64,000 nt of DNA, from the NCBI GenBank assembly GCA_905250075.1, contig CAJNOP010000001.1:1505912-1569911 (forward strand), in the 5' to 3' direction. The position numbers and the translations under genes are program-made. This stretch comes from Rotaria sp. Silwood1. Its lineage: Eukaryota > Rotifera > Eurotatoria > Philodinida > Philodinidae. Under the pieces are notes generated by a model. That model was given only the letters and a program-made list of their open reading frames with translations, made no database searches and was not told where the DNA came from. This document shows, one piece after another, positions 16,879-29,688 of the stretch (its first letter is position 1; every line of letters starts with the position of its first letter).

Positions 16879-19800
16879 TTTTTATGAACACTATTAGGAT
16901 AAAAAACTATCAATTCATTTGTGTCTTTCATTTTTTTCTAATATGAGAAAATATTCTTGTTCTTTAATCAATGGAAAAAGCTTTTTAATAACTGAGGATA
17001 TATGGACGCTTCATCTCATTATTCAGTTGAGATCTTTAGATGAATCATTGGTTTTTTGAAGTAGCTTATATGAACTAGTAATACCTGAAATATGCATATT
17101 GAGCACAAAAAAAGAAACAAATCCTTCTTATGTGTGAGTACGACAAAAGTGAATGTTAACATCAGTATGACTCTTAAGTCATACACTTCAATAATCAAAT
17201 CAATCATGTCCTTGTTTCCATATAATAGAACTTTTTCCATGGAAATAATTTACTGCATATATTCCAAATAGGACTTTATTTTGAATGGTTAAATATGAGA
17301 GGAAACTTATATTAGTCATAAGTTCGTGCTTAAATAGTTCCACATTTCAAATATATGAACAAGTAACCTTCATCGACACTGTATTCACTTGGCCTTAAAC
17401 TGACAGATAGAGATATGAATATAGGTTCACCAAGATATAACCATGAGCTAAGTAAAAAAAAAACCTAGATAAACAGAAAAGGTGACTTGACACATCATAG
17501 CGATTAATTTCACACAACTAATCTTTTTTGTTAAAAAAATTGCGTACTGGTCTTTCTACAGAAGTTCTGTCAAAGTTTTTTAATTGTTGCACTCATTCAG
17601 CTATATTCGTTTTTGTCTTTAATGTTGTTCTCAAAACTTTCCTTCTAATATTAAATGACAATTGAATAGGTTGATTCATAAAGAGAAATACATTGGTTTT
17701 TAGAGGTTTTATACTCTATATTTGAATATTTTACATAAAAAGGTTTAAAATTGAAAATCTTCTGTTTTTTTTCTTATCATTTTCATTATTAAGTGTCTTT
17801 TTTGTATTTGAAATAAAACATATGTTATATATATTTATAAGAATAATACGAAAAACAATACAATTATTTACAGTTACATGATTCAAATAATGTGCTTTTG
17901 GTTTATCATATGTTCAGCGTTACTCTCTAACTGTTACTGATTATTATATCATATCGCCGTGTATATGCATTGAACGATCAATCGAACTATTCAACAATTT
18001 GATAACACTGATTGTCACTTCTGAAAGCATTTCAAATCGAAGAAACATGTTCTTGAAAGACCATCAATCATCTTATATTGCTACACTATGTGGCTCAACA
18101 TTCTGATCGTATTTCTTCGTATAGGATACAAGAAGATACGCTTATAATATTTAGCCATGTCATATAGAAAAAAACGGTCGTATGAGACGAAATGTGTAGC
18201 ATATACAGATTCCCTATACGTCGTCCTAGAATACTATTCTTCAGTTAATTTTAATCCTTATGTGTAAGTACCCTGTATTTGTTATCCTACTCAGTCGTTT
18301 GTACCATTGTAGTCATAATTACCAGATAATCATTTGCTCTACAGATACTAGATGATTATTTGAGTCATTGTGATCATACGGTAATTTTGTTGTCGATAGA
18401 CGGACAGACCCAGATGGATTCTCCTTTCTAGACTCTACACTTTCAGTCTAAAAAAATACTATAGAACAACAAATTAGCAACTCAGTTTGGTCGGTAACAT
18501 CAGTCAAAAATTAATTTTTGAGTAAAACTCTAACGATTTATCTGTATATCAAGTCTTTTAGAAGACTTAATTCACTTCTTACATGAGCTGAAGACTCCAT
18601 CGATTTATTTTATTAGCATAACGATTCGTCCAGCAATAAAATAATACATGAATGATGGAATGATATTTCACTAACAAACAAATATTCAATATGTAAAACC
18701 AACATCAAAGTTATACAAACCTGTACTTCACAATTTATAGAAAACTTTAAATACTTGAACGTTTTTTTATCTATTCTGTATCAGTGATAATCTAGTTTCC
18801 AATTTACATTATACACATTGTACTAGTTGACTATCGAGCTTGTATTTATTGAAATTCAATGTTGTATGTGTTTTTATTGAATAATAGAGACGCATAAGAG
18901 ATTGATTGATCCAGAACTAATTTTCCTATAATATTTTATATTACAGTTAAAAGGAAGAAAGAATTCATTTTGTTTTGTTGCAGAAATCATCTCTGATTTA
19001 ACAAAATTTCTCAGAGAATTTCAGAGTGTACTTCGACAAATTCATTCGATTCAAGCAACAGATGCTGAAATCGAACGTCCATTTAGTGTTGTAGAACTTA
19101 CATTGGTTGACAGACGAACTTGTTGAGATCCAAAAAAATTAGTTAGTAAATATTTGCGTTAGTGCTTTTATGAATATTGATGATCGAATATAAATATCCT
19201 TGGCTTTTATCGTAAGTGTCATTTATTCCCTATATTTTCTTTTATCTCTTCTCTATATGCTTAAGCATATGTTTTTCCTTTGCTATCATGATTACATTTT
19301 TTTTGATTATGCGAAGTAGAATAAACATAATCAAAAACATGGCTTTCACTCAAGGTTGTCTTGTATAAAAAAATATTTATGATGCTTGTCTCTTTGTTTT
19401 AATTGATTATTTCATGCAAGAACTCGATCTATTTTTATTGTTATAGAAATAAATTACTTGAAAAGTTGAAACTAGAATTCTACGTTCATGAAGAGCAACA
19501 CAATTTAACATATTCGAAAAATCAGAAACATCAACTGGCCTGTTGACAACTCTGATCAGAAATATCTTCATGCGTTAATTAAAAATGATTTAAAACATCC
19601 AAGCTGAAATCAATAACAGAAACTACAACATATGACACATTGAAAAAAGTTTGTTAACAAACACATCCATACAAAATAGGCATTCGCAATATAGTTTGGT
19701 ATCGTATAGTATTACTAGATTATCATGTAATTTAGTCTTTATAATCGTATTTTGCAAATCACTTAATCATTATATATGCATTTTAAACACGTAGTAAAAA

Positions 19801-20320
19801 TATTGATTCAAAATCTGTCCCTCTGTCTATATAAGCTCTACGTCTAATCGAGTGACCTCTATGATTCATAATTATGTTTAAAATCTAAGAAATCAAATCT
19901 TTCTATTTATTATTTCTATTATGACAATGAAAACAAAATAATCTAATCTGAAAATTTCTTTAAAATATAAAATAAAAAGCTAGATTTATTATTTATTCGA
20001 TATTGAGGTTCTATTCCATTCCCTGAATGCTCTATCACAATGACAGCTATATCAACGAATAGATGAACGAGAATCAATGCATATAAGCATCAGTGGTTTG
20101 CATATACTACAGATATATTATCTCTAGTTTTGATTTTGTTTGATTATTTATTTTCTATCTTCCCTCCTATTTTTTATTTGAAAAACAAATCAGACAAGTT
20201 TGAAATAAAACTTGCTTTAATTCTTTTCAAATCTTCACTTGAATAAAGTATTAAATAAAAAAAGAAAACTTTTTTGTAAAATGTTCATCAATTATATTTG
20301 TTAATTTTAGTAATGAAGAT
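16879..20320. other. Intergenic stretch between the S28 peptidase and EMSY
   Basis: About 3.4 kb of AT-rich DNA. The only feature I see is an isolated exon-like ORF at 18947–19126. A small stem-loop lies at about 18107–18140 (CGTATTTCTTCG / AGAAGATACG). No other gene is supported. Confidence 0.5.
18947..19126 (+). pseudogene. Orphan exon-like ORF, possible terminal exon or gene fragment
   Basis: After an acceptor-like TATATTACAG, 60 in-frame codons run to a TGA at 19124–19126. The sequence is mixed and helical, unlike the low-complexity shadows around it: EIISDLTKFLREFQSVLRQI, then HSIQATDAEIERPFSVVEL. No donor, upstream coding exon or start codon could be joined to it. It may be the last exon of an unseen short gene, a decayed fragment, or chance. 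No family recognised. Confidence 0.3.
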
Positions 20321-23300
20321 ATGGAACACGATATTTTACAACGCCGTTCAGCGGCTGCAATCAAAAATATGGGTGTAAATTCTTATTCTCAAATTATTTC
20401 TGCATTTCGTGCTCAAGGTGATCTTACAGAAAATCAATTATCTATTTTACCCGTTTTACAAAATACATTTGGTATTAGTCGTGAACGACATACAGCTGAA
20501 GTGAAACGTGCACTTTATGATGAACAGTTATCTGAAATAGCTACAAGGTTTAATTGACACAAATATATTTTTCAATTAAATAATGCTTTTTGTTTATTTA
20601 GTATTAATCCATCATCGAATACGACAAATTGGGAAATAGAAGCTAATTATGCATGTCCAACAATTGTTCATCGTCCTCCAAATACAAAACATATTCAATT
20701 AGCTGAACACGTTTTACAAACAACACCACCAACAACAATTATTCAACATCGTCAACCTATAACAACAGCAAAATTAAGTAAGAAAGAAAAAAACCAACGA
20801 TAATATTACTAAATATTTATTATTGAAATATAATTTTTATAGATCATGATTTACAACAACTTGTTAATGATGAAATAAAACAAGATGGAATTCGAAATGC
20901 AACACAACAACAACTATTGAATAATACAACAAAACAAAATTTAAATAATACAGATATTAATAGTAAGTTAATTTTTTCATATCAACAAAATCAAATTGCA
21001 CATGAGCAAGCAAGTGTGCATCGAAACACATTTTTTTGCTTGACCATGTTTTTTGTTTAATCATATGTTTATTTTTAGGTTCAAAAGTAATTCGTTTAGT
21101 TCGTGCTAAACAAGCAACAAAACGTAAAACAAGTTTAGATACATTAATCGAAGTTGTACAAAAAGAATTACTTCGTATTAATGAACAAACAAATACAAAT
21201 TCACCATCATCATCAAAATTACAAAATCCAATATTAACTGCTCATCGTTCTACAATATCATCTGTTTTACCATCATCACATCCACATTCATTAACATCAC
21301 AAACAAATCATTCATTTAAAATAACACGTAAACGTGGATTTGATAATTTAAATATTTCAAAAAAGAATTTATTTTTACAACAACGATATAAATCTTTCAA
21401 TGATGATGATGATGATGATGATGAAAATAATTTTATAGAAAATAATGATATAAAACAAACTGTTGATGATACACAATCAGGTCCGGAAAATATTGAAGAA
21501 ATAGTTCGTGATACTGTTGATAGACTTGTTGCTATAACGCTTTTAAATACTGCACCATTTATTGTTAATATGCTTACAGCTATTCCAAATAATGATAATA
21601 GTACAAATACTGAATCTAAAATTATGACAAATACTCTTGGTGCAAATGTAAGTAAATAAATATAAAATGTTAGATGAACAAAATTCTTTTCGTATGAGAA
21701 CACTAAAATAATAATTTCATAAAAAAAGGTTATTTAATTTCAAATAAAATGAAATAATTAAATAGCTTAGTATAATATTAATAGATATGTGCAGAGTTAC
21801 CCTATCGTGTACATCTCGAAATGTAATTTATTATACAGTAGACGCAATAAGTCTCGCTAGCAAGTAAAAACTAGATAAACTTGAATTCTTTAGATTCGTA
21901 GTTTGACCACAAATAGAGCATGTTGAACTCCAATCACACGGACTAATTAGAACTTAATCGACCTTCATCCGAAGGAGCTAGAAGATCAACATAGATTTTT
22001 TTCTTCAAACGAGAATATTTCAACATAAAATATGAACTCATTACATAAGGCCCTTCATTTGACAGATCAGTACAGTCTATGTCATCAATAATAATTTCAG
22101 GTCGAACAGTTTTAGTTGATCTAATTTATGAGATATTCTTTGGGTAATCTATTCATGAGTGTTTATGCGAATTGTCGAAAAGTAATTCATATCTCTGGAT
22201 AATTTTAACTATTTGTCTTGAGAATTTCATCATTTTTCATACAATGAAGGCTTCTCTGGTTCTCAAGATCATAGCGCATTGAAACACACTATCTGTGACA
22301 TAATATAAACATGCGAATCTGTACTCGTTAATTAGAAAATGGAAGTTAACGTATTTACTTATTGCAAAAAGAGAAAAGTGTCAGAAAAAGCTTTTTTTGG
22401 ACCCGAGGGAAAAAATCACAATATTTACATCGTAAATCCTTTGCATTAAGAGCTATCGATTTCGAGTTGCTGCTTACGATCAGGATTTACTGAATTCTAT
22501 TTGTAGTCAAAAACCAAACAAAAAAATTGAAATCTATGTACTTTTTATCCTGTAGCCAGACTTACTACTGTAACTATTCAAACATTTTTAAAAAAATCAA
22601 ATGTACACATGAAAAAAAAGAAACTCTGAAGTATTTAAATTTGTTCTCTAATCTAAAATCTGCAGAATGAAAAACCTACAATTATTTATCACTCAACATT
22701 GATAAACAGTCATTGTATTGAAAAAAAGTATCCTTACCTTTTGTCAATATCTTTATAAAATAAGAATGTTAATTCTTTAGAAAACACCAAATGTTTGTAA
22801 CAAATCAATTCTTTGTTTTTAGAATTCATCTACAATAAAATCTCAATCAACATCAACAATTTCTAAATCAGATCATTATCATAACGATATTACATTATTT
22901 CCATCCATAGGAAATGATTTACGAAATTCATTAAAACAAACATCACCTATGAAACAACAGTTCTCATCTCAACAACAACAAATTCATCATCCACAGTTAA
23001 TTATTCAACCAACAACAACAACAGCAACTCCTATATCAACTATTCAAGGAACAACAACACCAACACTCTTTGTTACTCCACGTATATTAAATTTTCAAAC
23101 AGTTGTACCAAAACCAACAACAAATATTCAAATAGGTAATACAAAAATAATTCTTGTTTCACCATCAAATATTACTCAACATTTGCCACATTCAACAACA
23201 TCTATTCAACCAACATCTACAGCAAGCTCACAACAACAACAAAGTCTTGTTAGTAATAGTCCTGTTAAGTTAGTTAAATTTGCTACAACAAATAATAATA

Positions 23301-26300
23301 ATTCAATAACAACACGTTCAACAACATTACCAATAAATACAACTCAAACATCAACATTGACTTTGCCAAAAAATGTTCAAATTGTTATTCCATCTCAAAC
23401 ACCATCAACAATACAATTAACACGAACACATAGTGATGATTTAAATAAATCTCTTCCAACGACAACAGCAACATTTCGTCCTGTTACAACAGTACCAGTG
23501 GCATTGACAACATGTACAGTTGATCAAATTCCTCAAGCAGCACAAGAAGTAACAATAACAACATCTCCAATATCATCACCACCATTAATCACAAACACAT
23601 CTGATCTTCAACAACAATCATCTCTAGGTACAACAATTAATGTTATTTCCTCAAATTCAAATAATCAATCACAAAATAATACAAATAGTCAACAACAAAG
23701 TTTCCTCACAAATTCATTCGAGAATACTAATACTAATAATAATGGAAATATAGTTACATTTAATAATAATGGTTCAACTATAGGAAAATCACGACGACGT
23801 TCATCAAGTAGTGCATCGACCGATAAACCTGTCGGCAAAATTTTACGACCGATTGCTAAAGTTCTTCCTGTTTATTCACCTAACAATAGTCATAATGATA
23901 ATGATCATGGTTAGTCTTAAAGGAGAAGTTATTTGAGCATCGATCAGAAAGGACGAGGCCGTATGAAAAACACACTATTGCCTATTCTTGAACTGTTAAA
24001 AGATTCATCTATATTTTTTGATGAACAATGTTATACGAAGTTTTTTTTTTCTTAGTCATTTCATATCGATTATATAATATCTAGAGTAATAAAGATCCTA
24101 AATACTGTCCTTCATTTCTCATTATTGACATGACCATCGAAATCGTGAGATGTCTTTTTAATTACTTTCGACAGCAGTGACAGTTTGATCTCAGATTACT
24201 CTCATCAGATAGAGCATTCAATTCTAATGCATCATTTCTGATAAGACTGTGTATAGAAAAATGCTATCCATATCTATTATTTGTCAGTTTATTGACTTGT
24301 CGACAGATAGACACCAACGAACTTAGACTGTAACAAATCTTTACATACTAATCGATAGTATTTCTCGAAGACTACAAAACTAAACGTTTATGAAACTCAA
24401 AACTAACGTAAATATTCGGAACCAACGTCAAAAATTAAGTTAAATTATGTATGTTTCCAATATTTTTGCATTGAAAAATCTATCTTCTTTTAGGATCAAT
24501 TCTAAAAATATGTTTCATTGAAAAGATAACGGTTCATTTTTTCACTTTTGTAAACACAGAATTGTGTAGCCTTTGACAAACACTATCGATTGGCATAGGT
24601 AGATTTTCGACAACTTAACTTCATCAATCTTAGTCTGTCGACAAATCAGTGAGTAACACCAAATTTTTGGCTAGTATACTATTGGCTGTCATTGAAGTGA
24701 CAAATCAAAAACATCAATAACTCTTTTTCAACAGACACGATCTGATAGGAGTCGATGTGGCAGAATTGAATGTTCTTTTCGATGGGACCGATCTGAGATA
24801 AAAATATCGTTGCTTTCAAAATTAATTAGCTAGATACTTTATGGTTTTTATATCAATATCGATTATGAGAATTTAAGAACAGTATTTTGAACTTTTATCA
24901 TTTTATACAAAATGAAACCAACCTGAAAATTATCGTCAAACTACTCAACATAAAATTCTGCATCGAAAAATACATATGAATTTTTAACAGTTCAAGTATA
25001 GTTAGATTTTGAGATTTTATATGACCTGGTCTTTTTATTATATTTATTATGTCAGATATTCTCGTTTTAAATCTAATAGAAAAATCCCAAGCATACTTCG
25101 GATGAGATCGTTTTGCACGTGATCGATTTTCCAGATATATAACAATATTAGAAAAAATGAGTATTCCTGTTAGCATATGGAGAAAAAATGATATTCTATT
25201 AAAGACATCATAAAAACATGTGTGATAACAAAATAAGATGAATTTCCTTTGAAATCGCTATAAATCAGTAATATTTCGCATACGATGAACAGTACTATAA
25301 CGTCGTTTGTAGAACAATATTTCTTGACGAAAACATTTATTAGAAACTTCAATAATTCGTAATAGCAAAAGATATTATTTCTGTTACGATTTCAACATAA
25401 TCTTTTCATTGTTAAAAAATATTCAAACAATTCTATTGAATTTTTATAACAAAATAGACATGATTATATTTTTTTATTTGATTTATCAAACTAATTGAAT
25501 TTTTCTTATTTAGCAACTGTTGTGGATAGTACAAGTCCAACATCGATCGTTCAACAACAGCAACATCCTTTAACAAATGTAACCACCATAAGAACAAGTC
25601 CACCACATGATGATATGATTAAACCAGTAACAGTTAATTTTCAATCAAAACCTCAACAAATCCCAAGACCATCTTCTACACACGGACCTATGATCTATCG
25701 CATGACATCTGTTAATCCAAGTATACTTTTTTTTTTCGAAAAAAAAAATCTAATTAATCTTCAAAATTCTATCTGATTACTTTCTTTTTTAAGATGTTCC
25801 TGTTTTTCGTGTACGTGCAACAACAACTCCTACTTCTACAACTGTTATGAATAAATCAATTAAAACTGAAACAAAACCAATATCAGTAGCTACTGCAACA
25901 AACATGTGTTATGAATCCAAACCAACACATACAACTCCAACTACAAGTGGATCTGTTTCTGTACTTGCATGTTTTAAAACAACGAAGAAAAGAAATAAAG
26001 TATGATTCTCTTCAAATATTCATACTTGTTCTAATACTTTAAATTAATAAAAACAAAAAATAACAAAACTTAATTTTAAAAATTCTCTATAATATATTTT
26101 TCTTCGTTTTAAGGAACGAGCAATTATGCCACGACCAAGTACAACGGATTCTAATGATACATCTCAAGAATTTCAACAACGTTTAAATACAATATTAAAT
26201 ACAAATACATCATCACTACTTAATAATGATACAACAAATAGTAATTCATCATCGGATTATCGTCAACAATCACCATCAACACCAACACGTCTTGTTCAAC

Positions 26301-29052
26301 AGACAAGTTTATCATCAACATTATCAGACGATAATAGTACATCAAATTTATTTTCATCATCTATACAAGAACAAAATAATGATACAACAACATCATCATC
26401 AAATAGTATTCCTATTTCACGTCATAGTACAACACAATTAGATAATAATTCAAATTCAATTAAAACATTAACAACTCCTAATATATCACCATTAATGTCA
26501 CCTATACAATCATTACATTCAACACCAAGACCATTAATGGAAGATAAATGTATACAATGTATTAATCATAAAAATGAATATGAAGATGATGAGATTAGTA
26601 TAGAACATGATGAAATCGATAACATAGATGATCAGCAAATAATAACGAGTAGGAATAGGAAATAAGATTTCTTCTTCTTTTTTTATTTACACTTTTTCTT
26701 TCATTTGTATAGATTCTGAAATAAAAAAACGATCTGGAGATAATATCATATTTGATGATGAAAGTTGGACAATGGCAGCGGACAGGTAATTTTTTCAGTT
26801 ACGTACTAATTGCAACCAAAAAATGAAGCGAATCAATGAAAAATGATCATTTATTGACATGAACAAAATTGCATTGCCTCGTTTTTATGACATTTCTAAA
26901 ATGTGGTCACTTTTCAGTTAGAGAGAGCAATCAAAAAACTTTATATAATATATATTTATATCAGAGATGCCTACGAAGGTGTAATAGCCTTGTCTCTTCT
27001 GGAATTGCAGTGGGATAGTGGCAAATTTTCATTACAGATGAGAAACAATTCATCAAACTTTTGATACAAATTAAAATTATGATCTTGCATGCTACAACAT
27101 CCATAGACATTGCATTTGTAAAATTACATCGATTTTTTCAAGTAATAACACGGATACTTGATTTAAACGTTTAAACGTATTTGAATGAACTGTTATGATT
27201 TTCAAGTTTTAATCGATATGAATAATTATTATACAAAATTATTATTCCAACTTTTTTTGCATTGTTGAATAAGTCAACGTAGGATCCATTGTAATATTAC
27301 TTTCATTCTAATCCTTTTGTATTTATCAACAAATGAGGCAATGTAATTTTATTCGTTCAAAAAACAAACGGTCATTTTTCAATACATCCTTCCTTAGAAT
27401 AGTAATTCACTAGACTTCTAGTTTTTTTCGCAAGTCAAAAGCCTGAAATTTAGCTTTTTTTGCGATCAATCTTTGTTTGCTATGTTTTGATACACTTGCA
27501 AGCACAGATGCGCCTACATTCGGAAGACTATACGCTTGACATTGGGCTTTCATTTTATCGAGGCTTAATATTTGAGTCGCAATGAGAGAACTATGAATTA
27601 TCTATATTCATTTATTATATGTATTAATTTGATTTAGTCTTCTTCGTGATATTCTTTCTCAATATGGCTTCCGTTTTCTTGATGTTAGTTGTCAACAAAA
27701 TTTATCATCACAATTTGATATTATTCAAACAAATCTTGTTGTATGAATATTTCTATTTAATAACATTGAATTTTTCAAGAAAATCTATTTATGTATATTT
27801 TTTTATTTAGAGTGGAGTATTATCATCAAAAGATGAACTTTATAATTCAGTTCTTGATATTAAACGTAATTTATTAAATAGTGATTTATCAAAAATTTCC
27901 GAAGATAATCTTGAAAAATTATTTCATTATTTTGAAGTTGAATTTAAAAAAATATGTGATCAAACAAATGAACATGTATGTTTATAATAAACTTATTTTA
28001 AAGTGCTGGCAATTCGAAATTTTGAGCAAAATGTTTTTTTGACATATTCAAACAAAATGAGAAAAGCCTACAAACTTGAAATACATAAAAAAGCGTCAAG
28101 TCTCAATATTTATCCAAATATTTCCTTTGATTTTACTCCTCAAATAGTAAAAGAAACAAGTCATAAACACGAGTTTTTATTAGAAAGTTTTGACTATCAA
28201 AACTTCAGTTCCAGAAGCAATGAATTATGTGTAGAATCAGTACAAAAATCTGCATCGAACAGTATATTCAATAATCAAGACTAATTTTCGTCAAATTTCG
28301 ACCTTGAAAGTAACGACAGATATTTGACAAAAATTAGTATTGAGTATACTATTCAATGGAGACTTTTATGCTGATTTTGAATATAATATGCATCATTTTC
28401 TTCTAACTATATGCCCAATGAAATCAAAACATTTTCGGATAAATATCAAGACTTGATGCTTTTGAGATACTTCAATTTTTATAAACTTTTCTCATTTTTG
28501 TTATTCTAATTTTCATAAAACACCGTCTGAGTATGTCAAAAACAACATATCTATAGGTAACTCGACTATGAAAAGGGAGACATACTCATTTACATCCGAA
28601 TTGCAGATTATCATATAGAAGCAGAAGAAAAATGTATGCAAGATATTATACTTCAATGGTCTTCTGATGCATCGAAGCAGAAAAACAAACGAACAGGAGC
28701 ATTGCAAAGTCAAATAAATATGTTGTATAATCGATATAATAATTGTCTGATTACAACATTTTGTCTTCTCAATGATTTGTCTTTCATTCTAGCAAAAAGA
28801 AGGTTATGATTGTACAATAAGAACATCATTTTATGCTGATATTTCAACGTACTATTCCTTGATTTTTTAATGATCTGCACGAGAAAGTGTCCAGACGTCT
28901 TCACCTCAATTTTCAACATTTTTATTTTCAACTAAACTTTAGATAATCAAATATTTTACTCGAATTTCGAATTGCTCCATCATGTCCTATATATGATTTT
29001 ATATTTTTATTTTTATTTTTATTTTTTTTAGAAAAGAATACGACGACAATAA
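20321..29052 (+). CDS. EMSY: EMSY-like transcriptional regulator with N-terminal ENT domain
   Basis: Nuclear chromatin regulator; in vertebrates EMSY binds BRCA2 and works with SIN3/KDM5-type repressor complexes. Twelve exons join in phase: 20321–20547, 20602–20777, 20843–20962, 21079–21647, 22823–23909, 25514–25720, 25794–25999, 26114–26648, 26713–26785, 27638–27740, 27811–27975, 29032–29052 (1162 residues). The ENT domain starts at residue 1: RRSAAAIKNMG, SQIISAFRAQGDLTENQLSI, FGISRERHTAEVKRALYDEQ, then NWEIE as in EMSY. The middle is Thr/Gln/Ser-rich low complexity with an Asp run (21404–21424). The C-terminal part (SGVLSSKDELYNSVLDIKRN) looks helical. Introns 4, 5, 9 and 11 are long and each holds an inverted repeat. 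An acceptor (TTTTAG, 20305–20310) precedes the ATG. If the last intron is retained, the protein would end at 27985–27987. Confidence 0.88.
21830..22590. repeat. Long imperfect palindrome in EMSY intron 4
   Basis: The left arm, about 21830–21945, is mirrored by about 22485–22590. For example, TTTGACCACAAATAGAG (21901–21917 region) faces the reverse complement TTTGACTACAAATAGAA (22494–22510 region), and ACAGTAGACGCAATAAGTCT faces ACAGTAGTAAGTCTGG. The arms have diverged and contain small gaps; the spacer is about 540 nt. It occupies most of intron 4 (21648–22822). Confidence 0.65.
24150..24840. repeat. Long imperfect palindrome in EMSY intron 5
   Basis: The left arm, about 24150–24390, is mirrored by about 24550–24840. 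Examples: CATTCAATTCTAATGCATC (about 24214–24232) against the reverse complement CATTCAATTCTGCCACATC; TTGTCGACAGATAG (24298) against TTGTCGACAGACTAAG; AATCGATAGTATTTCTCGAA against AATCGATAGTGTTTGTCAAA. The right arm has about 45 extra bases. The rest of the 1.6 kb intron shows nothing codable. Confidence 0.75.
26836..27385. repeat. Imperfect inverted repeat in EMSY intron 9
   Basis: GAACAAAATTGCATTGCCTC (26861–26880) faces the reverse complement GAATAAAATTACATTGCCTC (27335–27354). The flanking TGAAAAATGATCATTT faces TGAAAAATGACCGTTT. The arms visible by eye are 50–90 nt around a loop of about 400 nt. Confidence 0.7.
28003..28978. repeat. Palindromic element in EMSY intron 11 with an outer terminal inverted repeat
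   Basis: 28032–28300 folds back on 28310–28556: CAAGTCTCAATATTTATCC on the left faces the reverse complement CAAGTCTTGATATTTATCC on the right, and AAAATGAGAAAAG is identical in both arms. The right arm carries about 33 extra bases near its outer end. In addition, GGCAATTCGAAATTTTGAG (28008–28026) faces the reverse complement GAGCAATTCGAAATTCGAG (about 28959–28977), which may be the element's true ends. The ORF 28003–28284 is inside the left arm and is not a gene. Confidence 0.75.
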
Positions 29053-29688
29053 AATATTGCATTAAATAATTGTTCATTATATGCTATATTTAATATTCAT
29101 CTTGTTGAAATAATCATTTATTTTTTAGTGTTTCATTTCACATTTATATGTAAATATGCTTGTGAATTCTACAATGCTTGTCTTGTTATATTTGTTTTTT
29201 TTTTGTTTTGTTATTGTTTATACATGATTGATTGTATGATAAAAGTTGATATTGATTACATTTTGAATTCTTTCATATAAAGCCTTAACATTTGTATGTT
29301 GTGATTGAGGCTGATGTTTGTTTGTTTTTTGTTTTTCTCAAAGCAAAATGTATGTATTTGTGTATTATTTTTTTTGCTTCTGTTGGATGATTAAGCTAGA
29401 GAGGTGATATTAAATCAAAAAGTGATTTTCTCTCTCTTTCTTTGTGTATTATTTTATCGTTTTTTCTTCGTTGTCACTTTTGTTCTTCATTTGTTTATGT
29501 TGATGTAAGTGAGAGATAAAGAAAACAAGTTATATTTATCATTTTCCCTTCATTATATAGTTCTGTACAGATGATGTGTTTATTGCGAAATTAAAATGAT
29601 GGACAAAACATAAAGATAAACATTAGATATTATATATATATATAATTATGTATTTTTGTTTTTTTTTAATATTAGATGATTTATTTGT
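29053..29688. other. EMSY 3' UTR and GIT 5' region
   Basis: T-rich sequence follows the EMSY stop, with no ORF. A TA-repeat (29631–29643) and a T-run precede an acceptor-like TTAATATTAG ending at 29675, 14 nt before the GIT ATG. EMSY and GIT are therefore only about 640 bp apart on the same strand. Confidence 0.45.

Noticed and set aside
28003..28284. 93-residue ORF in EMSY intron 11
   Set aside because: It coincides with the left arm of a palindrome; the opposite arm does not keep the frame.
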